From contig NZ_CP087106.1 of the NCBI RefSeq assembly GCF_028583545.1, positions 372,001 through 436,000 on the forward strand: a DNA stretch of 64,000 nucleotides. Direction: 5' to 3'. A program made the position numbers and the translations under genes. The notes beneath the pieces were generated by a model. The model was not told where the DNA came from. It saw only the letters and a list, made by a program, of their open reading frames with translations, and did no database searches. Origin of the DNA: Methylobacterium sp. NMS14P. GTDB lineage: Bacteria; Pseudomonadota; Alphaproteobacteria; Rhizobiales; Beijerinckiaceae. Of this stretch, positions 26,702-36,206 are shown in pieces. The first letter of the stretch is position 1. The number at the start of each line of letters is the position of its first letter.

Positions 26702-28684
26702 TCAGGCCGCCGAGGCGACCGCCGGGGAGATCCGCTTGCGGGCCTTCTTGTCCTCGGTGCTGCTCACGAACGCCTGCGCCTCCTCCTTGCGCTCGAAGAC
26801 GTGCGGCGCGACCCCGCGCCTGTTCAGGGCCTCCTCCATCTTGAGGCGCAGGAAGGCACTCGTCGCGTAGCGGGTAGTGGTGGCGTAGTAGTTCGCCTGC
26901 AGATACTGGACCATGCCGGCGTAATCGTCGACCAGGTTCTCGTTGAGCCGGAAACCGTCGTGGTTGATCACGGCGTTGACCCGCTGGCCCGCCTTCCGGC
27001 AGGCCTCGACGATGGTCATGCGCAGCTCGTCCATGTCGCCCTTCACCCGGCAGTACCAGCCTTCCAGGTTGACGAAGAGGATGTTGCGCTCGCCGTCGTA
27101 GCTGACGCGAGACTTCAGATCGAGGTTGAGCAGGTCCGAGATCAGCTCCATCGGCTCGTCGCGGAAGATGCGCGGATCCATCGGCACCGGATTGCGCACC
27201 ACGGGCGCGAAATCCATGTGGGCGAGGATGTCGCGCTCGATGTCGATCCCCGGCGCGACCTCGATCAGCTCCAAGCCCTCCGAAGTCAGCTGGAAGACGC
27301 AGCGCTCGGTCACGTAGAGGACCGGCTGCGACCGCTCCACCGCGTAGGGCCCCGAGAAGGTGTTCTGCTGGACCTGGGTGACGAACTTGCGGGCCTTGCC
27401 CTCGTTCACGATGCGCACCTGACCGTCGCTCACCGCGATCTCCAGGCCGCCGGCCGTGAACGTCCCGGCGAACACGACGGTCCGGGCGTTCTGCGAGATG
27501 TTGATGAAGCCGCCGCAGCCGTTCAGCTTGCCGCCGAACCGCGAGGTGTTGACGTTGCCGGCCGCGTCGCATTCGGCCATGCCCAGGCAGGTCATGTCGA
27601 GGCCGCCGCCGTCGTAGAAGTCGAACATCTGGTTCTGGTCGATGATGCAGTCGGCGTTGGTGGCGGCACCGAAGCTCGACCCGGAGGCCAGCACCCCGCC
27701 GACCGCGCCCGCCTCGGTGGTGAGCGTGATGTAGGGAGTGATCTTCTCCTCGTTGGCGACCGACGAGATGCCCTCCGGCGCTCCGACGCCGAGATTGACG
27801 ACGCCGTTCGGCGGCAGCTCGAAGGCGGCGCGGCGCGCGATGATCTTGCGCTCGTTGAGCGCCATCCGCTTGATGCCGGTTACCGGGACCCGGATCTCGC
27901 CGGCCAGCGCCGCGTCGTGCATCACGCCGTAGTTCATCCGGTGCATCTCGGGCTCGGCGACCACCACGCAGTCGACGAGGATGCCGGGGACGCGAACGTC
28001 CTTCGGCAGCAGGTAGCCGTCGTCGACGATGCGCTCGACCTGGGCGATGACGATGCCGCCGTTGTTGCGCGCCGCCATGGCCTGCGCGAGGCAGTCCAGG
28101 GTCAGCGCCTCCTTCTCGTAGGAGAGGTTGCCCGACGGGTCGGCCGAGGTGGCCCGGATGAAGGCCACGTCGATCTTGGTCGCCGTGTAGAACAACCACT
28201 CCTCGCCATCGACCTCCACGAGCTTGACGATGTCCTCGGTGGTCAGCTCGTTGACCTTGGCGCCCCCGTGACGCGGATCGACGTAGGTCTTCAGGCCGAC
28301 CTTCGAGAACAGGCCCGGCTGGCCCGCCGCGCAGGCGCGGTAGAGCTGAGAGATCACGCCCTGGGGCAGGTTGTAGCCGCGGATCAGGTTGTCCTGGGCG
28401 GCCTTGGCGACCTTGGGCATGCGGCCGAAATTGGCCGCGATGACCCGCGTGAGGAGGCCGTCATGGTGCAGGCGGCCGGTTCCGAGCCCTTTGCTGTCGC
28501 CGGCCCCCGCCGTCATGATCAGTGTCAGGCCGCGCGGCGATCCCGTGTCGACGAACCGCTTCTCGAGAGCTGCGTGCAGGGCCTCCGGGATGCAGCTCTG
28601 GACGAACCCCGTGGTGGTCACGACGTCGTTCTCGCGGATCAGCGCGATCGCCTCTTCCGCCGAGATGACCTTGTTCTTCCTCAT
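26702..28684 (-). CDS. Acyl-CoA:carboxylate CoA-transferase (fused alpha-beta, YdiF/propionate CoA-transferase type) with C-terminal extension
   Basis: 660 residues. The alpha half (SAEEAIALIRENDVVTTTGFV) and beta half (NGVVNLGVGAPEGI) of a class I CoA-transferase are fused. The catalytic Glu that forms the CoA thioester is in TTEAGAVGG (E324). Such enzymes move CoA between short acyl-CoAs and acetate, propionate or ketoacids. About 130 residues beyond the usual 520-residue length form an additional C-terminal domain (DLLNLDLKSRVSYDGERN... onward). The ATG at 28682-28684 is preferred to the in-frame GTG at 28708. The gene is monocistronic. Confidence 0.88.
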   Translation of the reverse strand: MRKNKVISAEEAIALIRENDVVTTTGFVQSCIPEALHAALEKRFVDTGSPRGLTLIMTAGAGDSKGLGTGRLHHDGLLTRVIAANFGRMPKVAKAAQDNLIRGYNLPQGVISQLYRACAAGQPGLFSKVGLKTYVDPRHGGAKVNELTTEDIVKLVEVDGEEWLFYTATKIDVAFIRATSADPSGNLSYEKEALTLDCLAQAMAARNNGGIVIAQVERIVDDGYLLPKDVRVPGILVDCVVVAEPEMHRMNYGVMHDAALAGEIRVPVTGIKRMALNERKIIARRAAFELPPNGVVNLGVGAPEGISSVANEEKITPYITLTTEAGAVGGVLASGSSFGAATNADCIIDQNQMFDFYDGGGLDMTCLGMAECDAAGNVNTSRFGGKLNGCGGFINISQNARTVVFAGTFTAGGLEIAVSDGQVRIVNEGKARKFVTQVQQNTFSGPYAVERSQPVLYVTERCVFQLTSEGLELIEVAPGIDIERDILAHMDFAPVVRNPVPMDPRIFRDEPMELISDLLNLDLKSRVSYDGERNILFVNLEGWYCRVKGDMDELRMTIVEACRKAGQRVNAVINHDGFRLNENLVDDYAGMVQYLQANYYATTTRYATSAFLRLKMEEALNRRGVAPHVFERKEEAQAFVSSTEDKKARKRISPAVASAA

Positions 28685-29066
28685 GGAGCCCGTGATCCTC
28701 CCCGGCACCTTGAGGAGCGGCCGGCCGTGATGCCCGTCGCCTCCGACTGTGCCATGCGCCGCCCCCGTGGTGCCGGAACGTCTCGGCCCCGGGGATCGGC
28801 TGAGTTTTGAATACGATCGTTATTGCACCGCATCAATATTTGCGGCACTGCACGAGGGCACATGCCGGCGCCGTGACAGTACTCCGAAAATTCAGTTCGG
28901 CGCTCCTGAAAAACTCTTCGGTCCACGATCAGAAAAATTGCTCGGTATCCGTGCCCGTCGGCCGCCTGTGCTCCTCCGCACGCGATTTTCACGGTCCGCG
29001 TGTGCCGGCTCACCGCGACGTCGCCCGAACCGGTGTCTGTCAGTCTCGACACGACAGGAGGCGATC
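28685..29066. other. Divergent intergenic region, AT-richer core
   Basis: About 380 bases separating the CoA-transferase gene and a small plus-strand gene. The part at about 28800-28960 is AT-richer and presumably contains the promoters. No gene or repeat was recognised. Confidence 0.4.
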
Positions 29067-29243
29067 ATGAACCGAGATCCGAGAGCGCGGGGCCGGCAGG
29101 CCGACGGCAACGCCCGGCCGGCGGAAGCTAACCGCGATACCGACGCCCGCGCACGCGAGGCGGTGGTGGATGCCTGGCGGCGTGCACTCCACCGGATGCG
29201 CGAGCGGCGCGCCGCCCAGGACAGCGTCGATCCGGGCCGCTGA
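29067..29243 (+). CDS. Small hypothetical hydrophilic protein
   Basis: 58 residues, very rich in Arg, Ala, Asp and Glu, with a predicted helix at AREAVVDAWRRALHRMRERR. It is called mainly because a strong AGGAGG ribosome-binding site (29056-29061) precedes the ATG at ideal distance. No domain recognised; function unknown. Alternatively it could be a leader peptide. Confidence 0.5.
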   Translation: MNRDPRARGRQADGNARPAEANRDTDARAREAVVDAWRRALHRMRERRAAQDSVDPGR

Positions 29244-29418
29244 GGCCGGAGCAGGGCCAGGAGGCTCAGTCCGGCGACCGGTTGCGGCGCGGGACCGGAA
29301 GGCCGGATCGGCCCCCGACGTCGCCCGAATGGGGACGGGGACCGACCCTTTTTCTCTACTTGGCGCGACGCGGCGGGAGCGGCACAGCGTGGGCAACGAA
29401 CGGGGAGTATGTGAGCCG

Positions 29419-29739
29419 ATGGACGACGACGTCGCAGACGGCATGGACGGCGGCGACGCGAGCTCCGCGGCGGCTCAGGAGGCGAACGGGATCGCCTTCC
29501 TGCTGGCGAGCGCCGCCTACCTGACGCTCGCGGACGCGCATCTCCGGCGAGAAGGGCCGGAGGGACTCGCCCTCATGGACGAGATCGAGGACCGGATCAC
29601 CGAGGCGCTGCGGAGCTTCGTCGAGGAGACGTCCTACGAGGACGCGCGGCCGGACATTCTCCAGCACGCGACACGCAAGGTCCGCGCCCTGCTCGAAGCG
29701 GGGCGCTCGCTGGCGCCGGAAATGCGGCGATTCCAGTAG
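29419..29739 (+). CDS. Hypothetical protein, acidic helical
   Basis: 106 residues, acidic N-terminus (MDDDVADGMDGGDAS) followed by an alpha-helical region (GIAFLLASAAYLTLADAHLRR, then DEIEDRITEALRSFVEE). No known domain. The ATG at 29419 has GGGGAG 11 bases upstream; a GTG at 29389 is an alternative. The protein composition is ordinary for a soluble cytoplasmic protein and the open frame is not matched by a better one on the other strand. Function unknown. Confidence 0.55.
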   Translation: MDDDVADGMDGGDASSAAAQEANGIAFLLASAAYLTLADAHLRREGPEGLALMDEIEDRITEALRSFVEETSYEDARPDILQHATRKVRALLEAGRSLAPEMRRFQ

Positions 29740-29788
29740 GCGCCGGCCCGGACCGGACCGAGCGGCGCCGCGCTCCGGCCGACCGTGC

Positions 29789-30556
29789 TCAGGCGCCCGG
29801 TCGCGACCGCTTCGCGAAGCCGATATCGGCCGCCACCCCGGCGAGCCGACCGGGATCGCGGTCCTTGCGCTCGCTGTAGCGGTCCACGAGGTAATCGGCG
29901 CACTCGCGGGTCAGCAGCGTGAACTTCATCAGCTCCTCGCACACGTCGACGACCCGGTCGTAGAGCGGCCCCGGCCTCATGCGGCCGGCCTCGTCGAACT
30001 CCTTGTAGGCCATTGGCACCGAGGACTGGTTGGGGATCGTGATCATCCGCATCCAGCGGCCGAGGACGCGCAGGGCATTCACGGCGTTGAAGCTCTGGGA
30101 CCCGCCCGAGACCTGCATCACCGCCAGGGTCCGGCCCTGCGTCGGCCGCAGGCTCCCCTCCGACAGGGGCAGCCAGTCGATCTGGCTCTTCATCACCCCG
30201 GTCAGGGCGCCGTGCCGCTCGGGCGAGACCCAGACCTGCCCCTCGGACCAGGCCGAGAGGGCGCGGATCTCCCGCACCTTCGGATGGTCGGCGGTCGCGT
30301 CGTCGGGCAGCGGCAGGCCATCGGCGTGGTAGATGCGGACCTCGCCGCCCATCGCCTCCAGGAGCCGCGCGGCCTCGTAGGCCAGGAACCGGCTGAAGGA
30401 GCATTCGCGGAGCGACCCGTACAGGATCAGGAAGCGCGGCGCGTGCGAGAGCGGGATCCCCCGACCGGCCCCGTCGGTCGGCGCCGCGAAATGCGCCGCG
30501 CTGAGATTCGGCAGGCCGTCGCGGACCGAGGGGGCGGGGGCAGGGCTCTTGCTCAC
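29789..30556 (-). CDS. arsH: Arsenical resistance protein ArsH (NADPH-dependent FMN reductase)
   Basis: 255-residue flavoprotein. The FMN-binding loop [12 protein letters not shown] near 46-57 and [20 protein letters not shown] near 111-130 are diagnostic of ArsH. ArsH oxidises trivalent methyl- and aryl-arsenicals to less toxic pentavalent forms, and can reduce quinones and metals with NADPH. Start is GTG at 30554-30556. It is divergent from arsR with 50 bases between the start codons, which contain an inverted repeat, so both sides are probably repressed by ArsR. Confidence 0.93.
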   Translation of the reverse strand: MSKSPAPAPSVRDGLPNLSAAHFAAPTDGAGRGIPLSHAPRFLILYGSLRECSFSRFLAYEAARLLEAMGGEVRIYHADGLPLPDDATADHPKVREIRALSAWSEGQVWVSPERHGALTGVMKSQIDWLPLSEGSLRPTQGRTLAVMQVSGGSQSFNAVNALRVLGRWMRMITIPNQSSVPMAYKEFDEAGRMRPGPLYDRVVDVCEELMKFTLLTRECADYLVDRYSERKDRDPGRLAGVAADIGFAKRSRPGA

Positions 30557-30575
30557 CGGGACGCTTTCTCATACG

Positions 30576-30593
30576 TTCAAACAATCATTTGAA
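30576..30593. promoter_or_regulatory. Predicted ArsR operator
   Basis: TTCAAA-N6-TTTGAA, a perfect 6+6 inverted repeat centred in the arsH/arsR intergenic region, of the TTCAA/TTGAA type used by ArsR repressors. A second overlapping repeat, CAATC-N7-GATTG (30582-30598), may add to it. It lies 13 bases before the arsR start codon. Confidence 0.65.
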
Positions 30594-30606
30594 GATTGTC
30601 GGGAAA

Positions 30607-30966
30607 ATGGACGACGTGCAAGCCCTGGCGGCGTTCGCGGCCCTGGCGCAGGAGCACAGGCTGCGGCTGGTGCAGGCCCTGGTGAGAGCCGGTCCGGAGG
30701 GCCTCGCCTCCGGCACGCTGGCCGAGGCGGTCGGCGTGTCGGCCGCGACGGTGTCGCATCACCTGAAGGAATTGAGCCGCGCCGGGCTGGTCGGTTCGCG
30801 ACGCGACGGTCGCTCCATCCTCTACAGTGCCGCCTACCCGGTGCTGGCCGATCTGATCGCGTTCCTGATGCGCGATTGCTGCCAGGGCCGCGTGGAGATC
30901 TGCATGCCGGCGGCGGAGACCCTGGCCGCCTGCCTCAGCCCCTCGGGAGACACAGCACATGCCTGA
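30607..30966 (+). CDS. arsR: ArsR-family arsenic-responsive repressor
   Basis: 119 residues, winged helix-turn-helix with VSAATVSHHLKELSRAGLV near 44-62. The As(III)-binding cysteines are not in the recognition helix; instead a C-terminal CC pair at 91-92 and Cys99 (RDCCQGRVEIC) resemble the Acidithiobacillus-type C-terminal arsenic site. The ATG at 30607 is chosen; the in-frame TTG at 30589 lies inside the operator. The 3' end overlaps arsC by 8 bases. Arsenite binding should release the operator and induce arsR, arsC, the MFS gene and arsH. Confidence 0.93.
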   Translation: MDDVQALAAFAALAQEHRLRLVQALVRAGPEGLASGTLAEAVGVSAATVSHHLKELSRAGLVGSRRDGRSILYSAAYPVLADLIAFLMRDCCQGRVEICMPAAETLAACLSPSGDTAHA

Positions 30967-31396
30967 GCCGTTCGACGTCGTGATCTACCACAACCCGGCC
31001 TGCGGCACGTCGCGCAACACCCTCGCGATGATCCGGAATGCCGGGATCGAGCCCCACGTGATCGAGTATCTCAAGACGCCGCCGGCCCGCGCGCTGCTGC
31101 TGCAGCTCCTCGACCGCGCCGGGTTGTCGGTGCGGGACGTGCTCCGGGAGAAGGGCACGCCCTACGCCGAGCTCAACCTCGGCGACCCGGACCTGACCGA
31201 CTGGCAGTTGCTCGACGCCGTCGCGGCGCATCCGATCCTGCTCAACCGGCCGCTCGTGGTCACACCGAAAGGCGTACGCCTGTGTCGCCCGTCGGAGGCG
31301 GTGCTGGATCTCCTGCCGCCGCAGCGGGGCGGGTTCGTGAAGGAGGACGGCGAGCCGGTGGTCGACGAGCAGGGCCGCCGTGTCGCCACGGCCTGA
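30959..31396 (+). CDS. arsC: Glutaredoxin-dependent arsenate reductase ArsC
   Basis: 145 residues. HNPACGTSRNT at 11-21 contains the active-site Cys15, as Cys12 does in the plasmid R773 enzyme, and the arginine motif NRPLVVTPKG near 96-105 fits the same family. It reduces arsenate to arsenite with glutathione and glutaredoxin in the cytoplasm, so an arsenite exporter is needed. No arsB or acr3 is nearby; the following MFS gene is the candidate exporter. The ATG overlaps the end of arsR, giving coupled translation. Confidence 0.93.
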   Translation: MPEPFDVVIYHNPACGTSRNTLAMIRNAGIEPHVIEYLKTPPARALLLQLLDRAGLSVRDVLREKGTPYAELNLGDPDLTDWQLLDAVAAHPILLNRPLVVTPKGVRLCRPSEAVLDLLPPQRGGFVKEDGEPVVDEQGRRVATA

Positions 31397-31429
31397 GCGC
31401 CCGCGGGCCGTGGCGGCGGCGGTCCGGAC

Positions 31430-32593
31430 ATGAGCGAAGCCAGCCGCTGGCCGGTGATCGCCGCACTCGGCGTCGTGGAGATCCTGGCCTGGGGCTCGTC
31501 GTTCTACCTTCCGGCGGTGATGGCGGCCCCCATCGCGGAGAGTACCGGCTGGCCGCTCGCCTGGGTGGTCGGCGGACTGGCCTTCGGCCTCCTCGTCGCG
31601 GCCCTCGCCTCGCCGCATGTCGGGGCGGCGATCCACCGGAGCGGCGGGCGGCCGGTCCTGGCCCTCGCGGCGCTGCTTCTCGCCGCCGGGCTGACCGTTG
31701 TGGCCGTGGCGCCGAACCTGCCGATCTACCTCGCCGGCTGGCTGATCCTCGGCGCCGGCATGGGCTGCGGCCTGTACGATCCCGCCTTCGCGACCCTGGG
31801 TCGGCTCTACGGCGCGGCCGCGCGGCCGGCCATCACCACGCTGACCCTCTGGGGCGGGTTCGCCAGCACCGTGTGCTGGCCGCTGTCGGCCTTCCTGGTG
31901 GCCCATGTCGGCTGGCGGGGCGCCTGCCTGACCTATGCCGGCCTGCACCTCGCGGTGACGCTGCCGCTGATCCTCGCGATGATCCCGCACGCGCCGGCAC
32001 TTCCGGTCTCCGACGGGCCACAGGAGGCGGGGTCAGCGTCGCTGTCGACCCGGGAGCGCCGCGCGTTCCTGCTGTTCGCGGGGGTGCTGGTCCTCGGCGG
32101 CGCGATCATGTCCCAGGTCTCGGTCCATCTGCTCACCCTGCTGCAGGCGCGCGGCGTGTCGCTCGCCGCCGCCGTCTCGTACGGGGCACTGATCGGGCCC
32201 GCGCAGGTGAGCGCCCGCGTCGCCGAGATCTCGCTGAAGGGCCGGCACCACCCGCTCTGGACGCTGACGGCCGCCTTCGGCCTGATCGCCCTCGGGCTGT
32301 GGCTCCTCGCGGCCGGGCTGCCGGGCGTGGCGCTCTGGCTGGTGCTCTACGCGGGCGGCAACGGGATCTACTCGATCGCCCGCGGGACGGTGCCGCTCGC
32401 CCTGTTCGGCCCCGTGCGCTACCCGCTCGTGGTCGGCCGCCTCGCCCGGCCGGCGCTGGCCGCCCAGGCCCTGGCACCGCCGGCGGGCGCCGTGGTGCTC
32501 ACGCATGCGGGACCGGGCGCCCTGTGGTGGCTGCTCCTCGCCCTGGCGCTCGCCGCCCTGGGCCTGATCGGGGCGCTGTGGCGCGCGCGGTGA
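31430..32593 (+). CDS. Major facilitator superfamily transporter in the ars operon
   Basis: 387 residues with about 12 hydrophobic segments, consistent with an MFS permease. It starts 33 bases after arsC on the same strand, so it is probably in the same transcript. ArsK and ArsJ are known MFS proteins of ars operons: ArsK exports trivalent arsenicals and antimonite, while ArsJ works with a GAPDH partner. No GAPDH gene is present, which favours an ArsK-like role, but sequence alone cannot fix the substrate. It converges with the FAD-oxidase gene with 15 bases between stops. Confidence 0.8.
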   Translation: MSEASRWPVIAALGVVEILAWGSSFYLPAVMAAPIAESTGWPLAWVVGGLAFGLLVAALASPHVGAAIHRSGGRPVLALAALLLAAGLTVVAVAPNLPIYLAGWLILGAGMGCGLYDPAFATLGRLYGAAARPAITTLTLWGGFASTVCWPLSAFLVAHVGWRGACLTYAGLHLAVTLPLILAMIPHAPALPVSDGPQEAGSASLSTRERRAFLLFAGVLVLGGAIMSQVSVHLLTLLQARGVSLAAAVSYGALIGPAQVSARVAEISLKGRHHPLWTLTAAFGLIALGLWLLAAGLPGVALWLVLYAGGNGIYSIARGTVPLALFGPVRYPLVVGRLARPALAAQALAPPAGAVVLTHAGPGALWWLLLALALAALGLIGALWRAR

Positions 32594-32608
32594 CGGCGCG
32601 CAGCCCGA

Positions 32609-33898
32609 TCAGCGGATGCCGCCGTCGCGCAGGCGGTACCACGCGATGATCGCCGAGACGTACAGCCGGTTGAGCCCGTGGAGCGGCAGCGGCTCGATCG
32701 GCGTCAGCGGCAGGGGCAGGCTGTCGGCATCTCCGGTCGCGATGTAGCTGGCCATCGCCCGGCCCATCGCGGACTGGAGGCCGACGCCCCGGCCCTGGCA
32801 GCCGATATCGATGAGGAGCCCGGGCGCCGGCTCGTGGAGATGGGGCAGGTAGTCCCGGGTGATCGCGACGCGGCCGCACCAGCGATGGTCGAAGGCGATC
32901 CCGTCGAGCTGAGGGAAGAGCTTGCCGACGATCCGCTCGAGATGGGCCCAGTCGGCGGGGTCGCGCGGCTCCCGGAACGGACCGCGGCCGCCCATCAGCA
33001 GGCGCCCGGTATGGTCGAGGCGGAAGTAGAGCAGGAGCTTGCGCGTGTCCGAGGAGACGTGGCCTTCGGGCAGGATCGAGCGCCGCAGGTTGTCGGTCAG
33101 CGGCACCGTGGCGACCTGGAACGAGTTCGCCGCGATCACCGTCCGCGCGAGGTTCGGCCACAGGCCGCCCGTGTAGCCGTTGGTGCACAGCACGACCCGG
33201 CCGGTCGTCACTCGCTCGCCCTGGGCCGTGGTGACGGTCCAGCCCGATCCGGTCCGTTCGAGGCCGGTGACCGGCGATCCGCCGTGGATCGTGGCGCCGG
33301 CCTTCTGGGCGGCCCGCGCGAGGCCGCGGGCGTAGCTCAGGGGCTGGATCGCCCCGCCGCGGCCGTCGAGCCAGCCGCCGAGATAGCGGTCGGTCCCCAG
33401 CAGCTGCTCGGTCTCGGCCCTGTCGATGACGCGGGTGGGCGCGCCGAGATCCGCCCACTGGGCCGCCCGCTTGGCGACCTCGGCGAGCCCGGCCTCGGTG
33501 TGGGCGCCCTGGATCCAGCCGGCGCGGGAATGCGGCACGTCCATCCCGTGCCGGGCGATGAGATCGAACACGACGTCGGCAGTCCCGCCCGCGAAGCGCG
33601 CGAGCCGCTCGCCGCGCTCCCGACCGAACCGCGCGACGAGGTCGGCGGGATCGTACTTCAGGCCCGGGATGACTTGGCCGCCATTGCGACCGGACCCGCC
33701 GTAGCCGACCTCCTGCGCCTCGAGCACGACGGGTCGGATGCCGCGCTCGGCGAGATGCAGGGCGGTGGACAGGCCGCAGAACCCGCCGCCGACGATCACC
33801 ACCTCGGCGAGGCCGGATCGGGCCAGCGGCGGCGTGTCCGGCGCGGGCGCCGCCGTCGTGGCCCAGAGCGAGGGTGCGAGCGGGAACGGTTCGGCCAC
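32609..33898 (-). CDS. FAD-dependent amine/amino-acid oxidase (DAO family, PuuB-like)
   Basis: 429-residue flavoprotein of the D-amino-acid-oxidase fold. The dinucleotide motif VIVGGGFCGLSTA is at about 34-46, GSGRNGGQVIPGL near 68-80 is typical of gamma-glutamylputrescine oxidase (PuuB)-like proteins, and GCQGRGVGLQSAMG near 365-378 is the C-terminal FAD contact. It would oxidise a C-N bond with O2 or quinone. It follows the ABC ATPase gene by eight bases, so importer and oxidase form one operon; the imported substrate is likely an amine or amino acid that this enzyme attacks. Confidence 0.87.
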   Translation of the reverse strand: MAEPFPLAPSLWATTAAPAPDTPPLARSGLAEVVIVGGGFCGLSTALHLAERGIRPVVLEAQEVGYGGSGRNGGQVIPGLKYDPADLVARFGRERGERLARFAGGTADVVFDLIARHGMDVPHSRAGWIQGAHTEAGLAEVAKRAAQWADLGAPTRVIDRAETEQLLGTDRYLGGWLDGRGGAIQPLSYARGLARAAQKAGATIHGGSPVTGLERTGSGWTVTTAQGERVTTGRVVLCTNGYTGGLWPNLARTVIAANSFQVATVPLTDNLRRSILPEGHVSSDTRKLLLYFRLDHTGRLLMGGRGPFREPRDPADWAHLERIVGKLFPQLDGIAFDHRWCGRVAITRDYLPHLHEPAPGLLIDIGCQGRGVGLQSAMGRAMASYIATGDADSLPLPLTPIEPLPLHGLNRLYVSAIIAWYRLRDGGIR

Positions 33899-33906
33899 GG
33901 CGTGTC

Positions 33907-34634
<728 letters not shown>

Positions 34635-34638
<4 letters not shown>

Positions 34639-35288
34639 CGATGCCGCCCCTTCGCCTCGAAGTGGCGGACCAGCAGGATCAGCGGCAGGCTCAGCGCGAG
34701 GTACATCAGCGCCACCAGGGTGTAGACGCTGGTGTTCTTGAAGGTCGACGAGGCGATCAGCTTCCCCTGGAGCGCCAGCTCGGCGACCGTGATGGTCGAG
34801 GCCTGCGACGAGTCCTTGAGCATCATGATCATGATGTTGCCGTAGGGCGGCAGCGCGATCCGGATCGCCTGCGGCAGGATCACCCGCCGCATGGTCATGC
34901 CCCAGCCCATGCCGATCGACAGCGCCGCCTCGACCTGCCCGCGATCCACCGCCTCGATGCCGGCGCGGAAGTTCTCGGCCTGATAGGCCGAGTAGGCGAT
35001 GCCGAGCCCGATGATCGCCGCTTGGACCGCCGTGAGCGACAGGCCGAAATCGGGCATCACGAAGTAGATGTAGAACAGCTGCACGATGATCGGGATGCCG
35101 CGCAGGATGTTGATCATCACCGCGCTGAAGCCCGACAGGATCGCGATGCCGGAAACCCGCATCACCGCCCAGACCAGCCCGAGGAGCGTCGAGACCACCA
35201 GGGACGCGATCGTGATCAGGATCGTGAGCTGCACGCCCTGCAGCAGGATCGGCAGGTAGTCCTGGGCGTCGGCGAGGAACTCGCGCAT
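34635..35288 (-). CDS. Polar amino-acid-type ABC transporter permease
   Basis: 217 residues with about five hydrophobic segments. The EAA loop region EAALSIGMGWGMTMRRVILPQAIRIALPP is diagnostic of HisM/GlnP-type permeases, and it starts MREFLADAQDYLPILLQGVQ. The ATG at 35286-35288 was chosen since upstream codons read through the binding-protein gene in another frame. It lies five bases after the binding-protein stop. Only one permease gene is present, so it presumably forms a homodimer. Confidence 0.92.
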
Positions 35289-35293
35289 GAAGG

Positions 35294-36067
35294 TCAGGAC
35301 CGGTCGGCCGACGGCGGCAGACCCCACTTGGTCAGGATCGCCTGGAGCGTCCCGTCGGCCTTCAGCTTGGCGAGCGCCTTGTCGATCTTGGCGAGGAGCT
35401 CGGTGTCGGTCTTGCGGACGCTGAGGCCGACCGAGGCGACGACGGTCGGCTTGAAGGTCTCGACGAGGCGGACGCCGGGAAACAGGCCCTGCTTGACGTA
35501 GTAGGCGAGGATCGGCGCGTCGGCGAAGCCGGCCTTCAGCCGCCCGGAATTGACGTCGCGGATGATGTCGGGGATCGCGTCGTAGATCTTCACCTCGTTG
35601 AAGAGGCCCGACTTCTTCAGCGGCTCGACGAAGGCGGTGCCGACCTGGGCGCCCACCGTCTCGCCCTTCAGGTCGGCGAAGGACGTGTAGTCCTTCGTGT
35701 CGGTCTTCGGGACGATCAACCCCTCGCCGTAGCTGTAGACCGGCGCCGAGAACGACACGACCTCCTTGCGCTGCGGCGTGATGAACATCGCCGCCGCGAT
35801 GATGTCGATCTTCGAGGCGGTGAGCGCCGGGATCAACGTCGAGAATTGCAGCGGCTCGACCGCGACAGTGAAACCCGCCTCCTTGCTGACCGCGTTGACG
35901 AGGTCGACCATCACGCCTTGAATGCTGTTCGTCTTGGTATCGAGGAAGGTGAAAGGCAGGCCGGTGGGCGTCGATCCCACCTTCAGGGACTGCGCGCCGA
36001 CAGGAGCGCCGAGGACACCGAGAAGCAGCGCCGACGACAGACACAGCTTGGCCAACCGTCTTCTCAT
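35294..36067 (-). CDS. Periplasmic amino-acid-type solute-binding protein (SBP_bac_3)
   Basis: 257 residues. The signal peptide is residues 1 to about 25 (ending GAPVGAQS). The mature part starts LKVGSTPTGLPFTFLD and contains SKIDIIAAAMFITPQRKEVVSFS, the typical type II (SBP_bac_3) pattern. It delivers substrate to the following permease/ATPase. The ATG at 36065-36067 puts the signal peptide at the N-terminus; the ten extra upstream residues are not supported. First gene of the four-gene operon ending with the FAD oxidase. Confidence 0.92.
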   Translation of the reverse strand: MRRRLAKLCLSSALLLGVLGAPVGAQSLKVGSTPTGLPFTFLDTKTNSIQGVMVDLVNAVSKEAGFTVAVEPLQFSTLIPALTASKIDIIAAAMFITPQRKEVVSFSAPVYSYGEGLIVPKTDTKDYTSFADLKGETVGAQVGTAFVEPLKKSGLFNEVKIYDAIPDIIRDVNSGRLKAGFADAPILAYYVKQGLFPGVRLVETFKPTVVASVGLSVRKTDTELLAKIDKALAKLKADGTLQAILTKWGLPPSADRS

Positions 36068-36134
36068 GGTGCCGCTCCCGTGCAGTGCCCGGGTCACGCG
36101 GCGGAAGCCGGGCCCGATTTCATTCTCGTGAAGA

Positions 36135-36154
36135 ATACCGCACGTTTTCGGTAT
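36135..36154. promoter_or_regulatory. Candidate operator between ABC operon and XRE-cupin regulator
   Basis: ATACCG-N8-CGGTAT is a perfect 6+6 inverted repeat in the divergent intergenic region. A second repeat, TTCA-N6-TGAA, lies at 36119-36132. Either could be the binding site of the divergent regulator; assignment is by position only. Confidence 0.45.
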
Positions 36155-36206
36155 CGACGCAAGCGACTTTCACGTGCATGAAGAAGCACACGAGAGGCAG
36201 GCTGGC

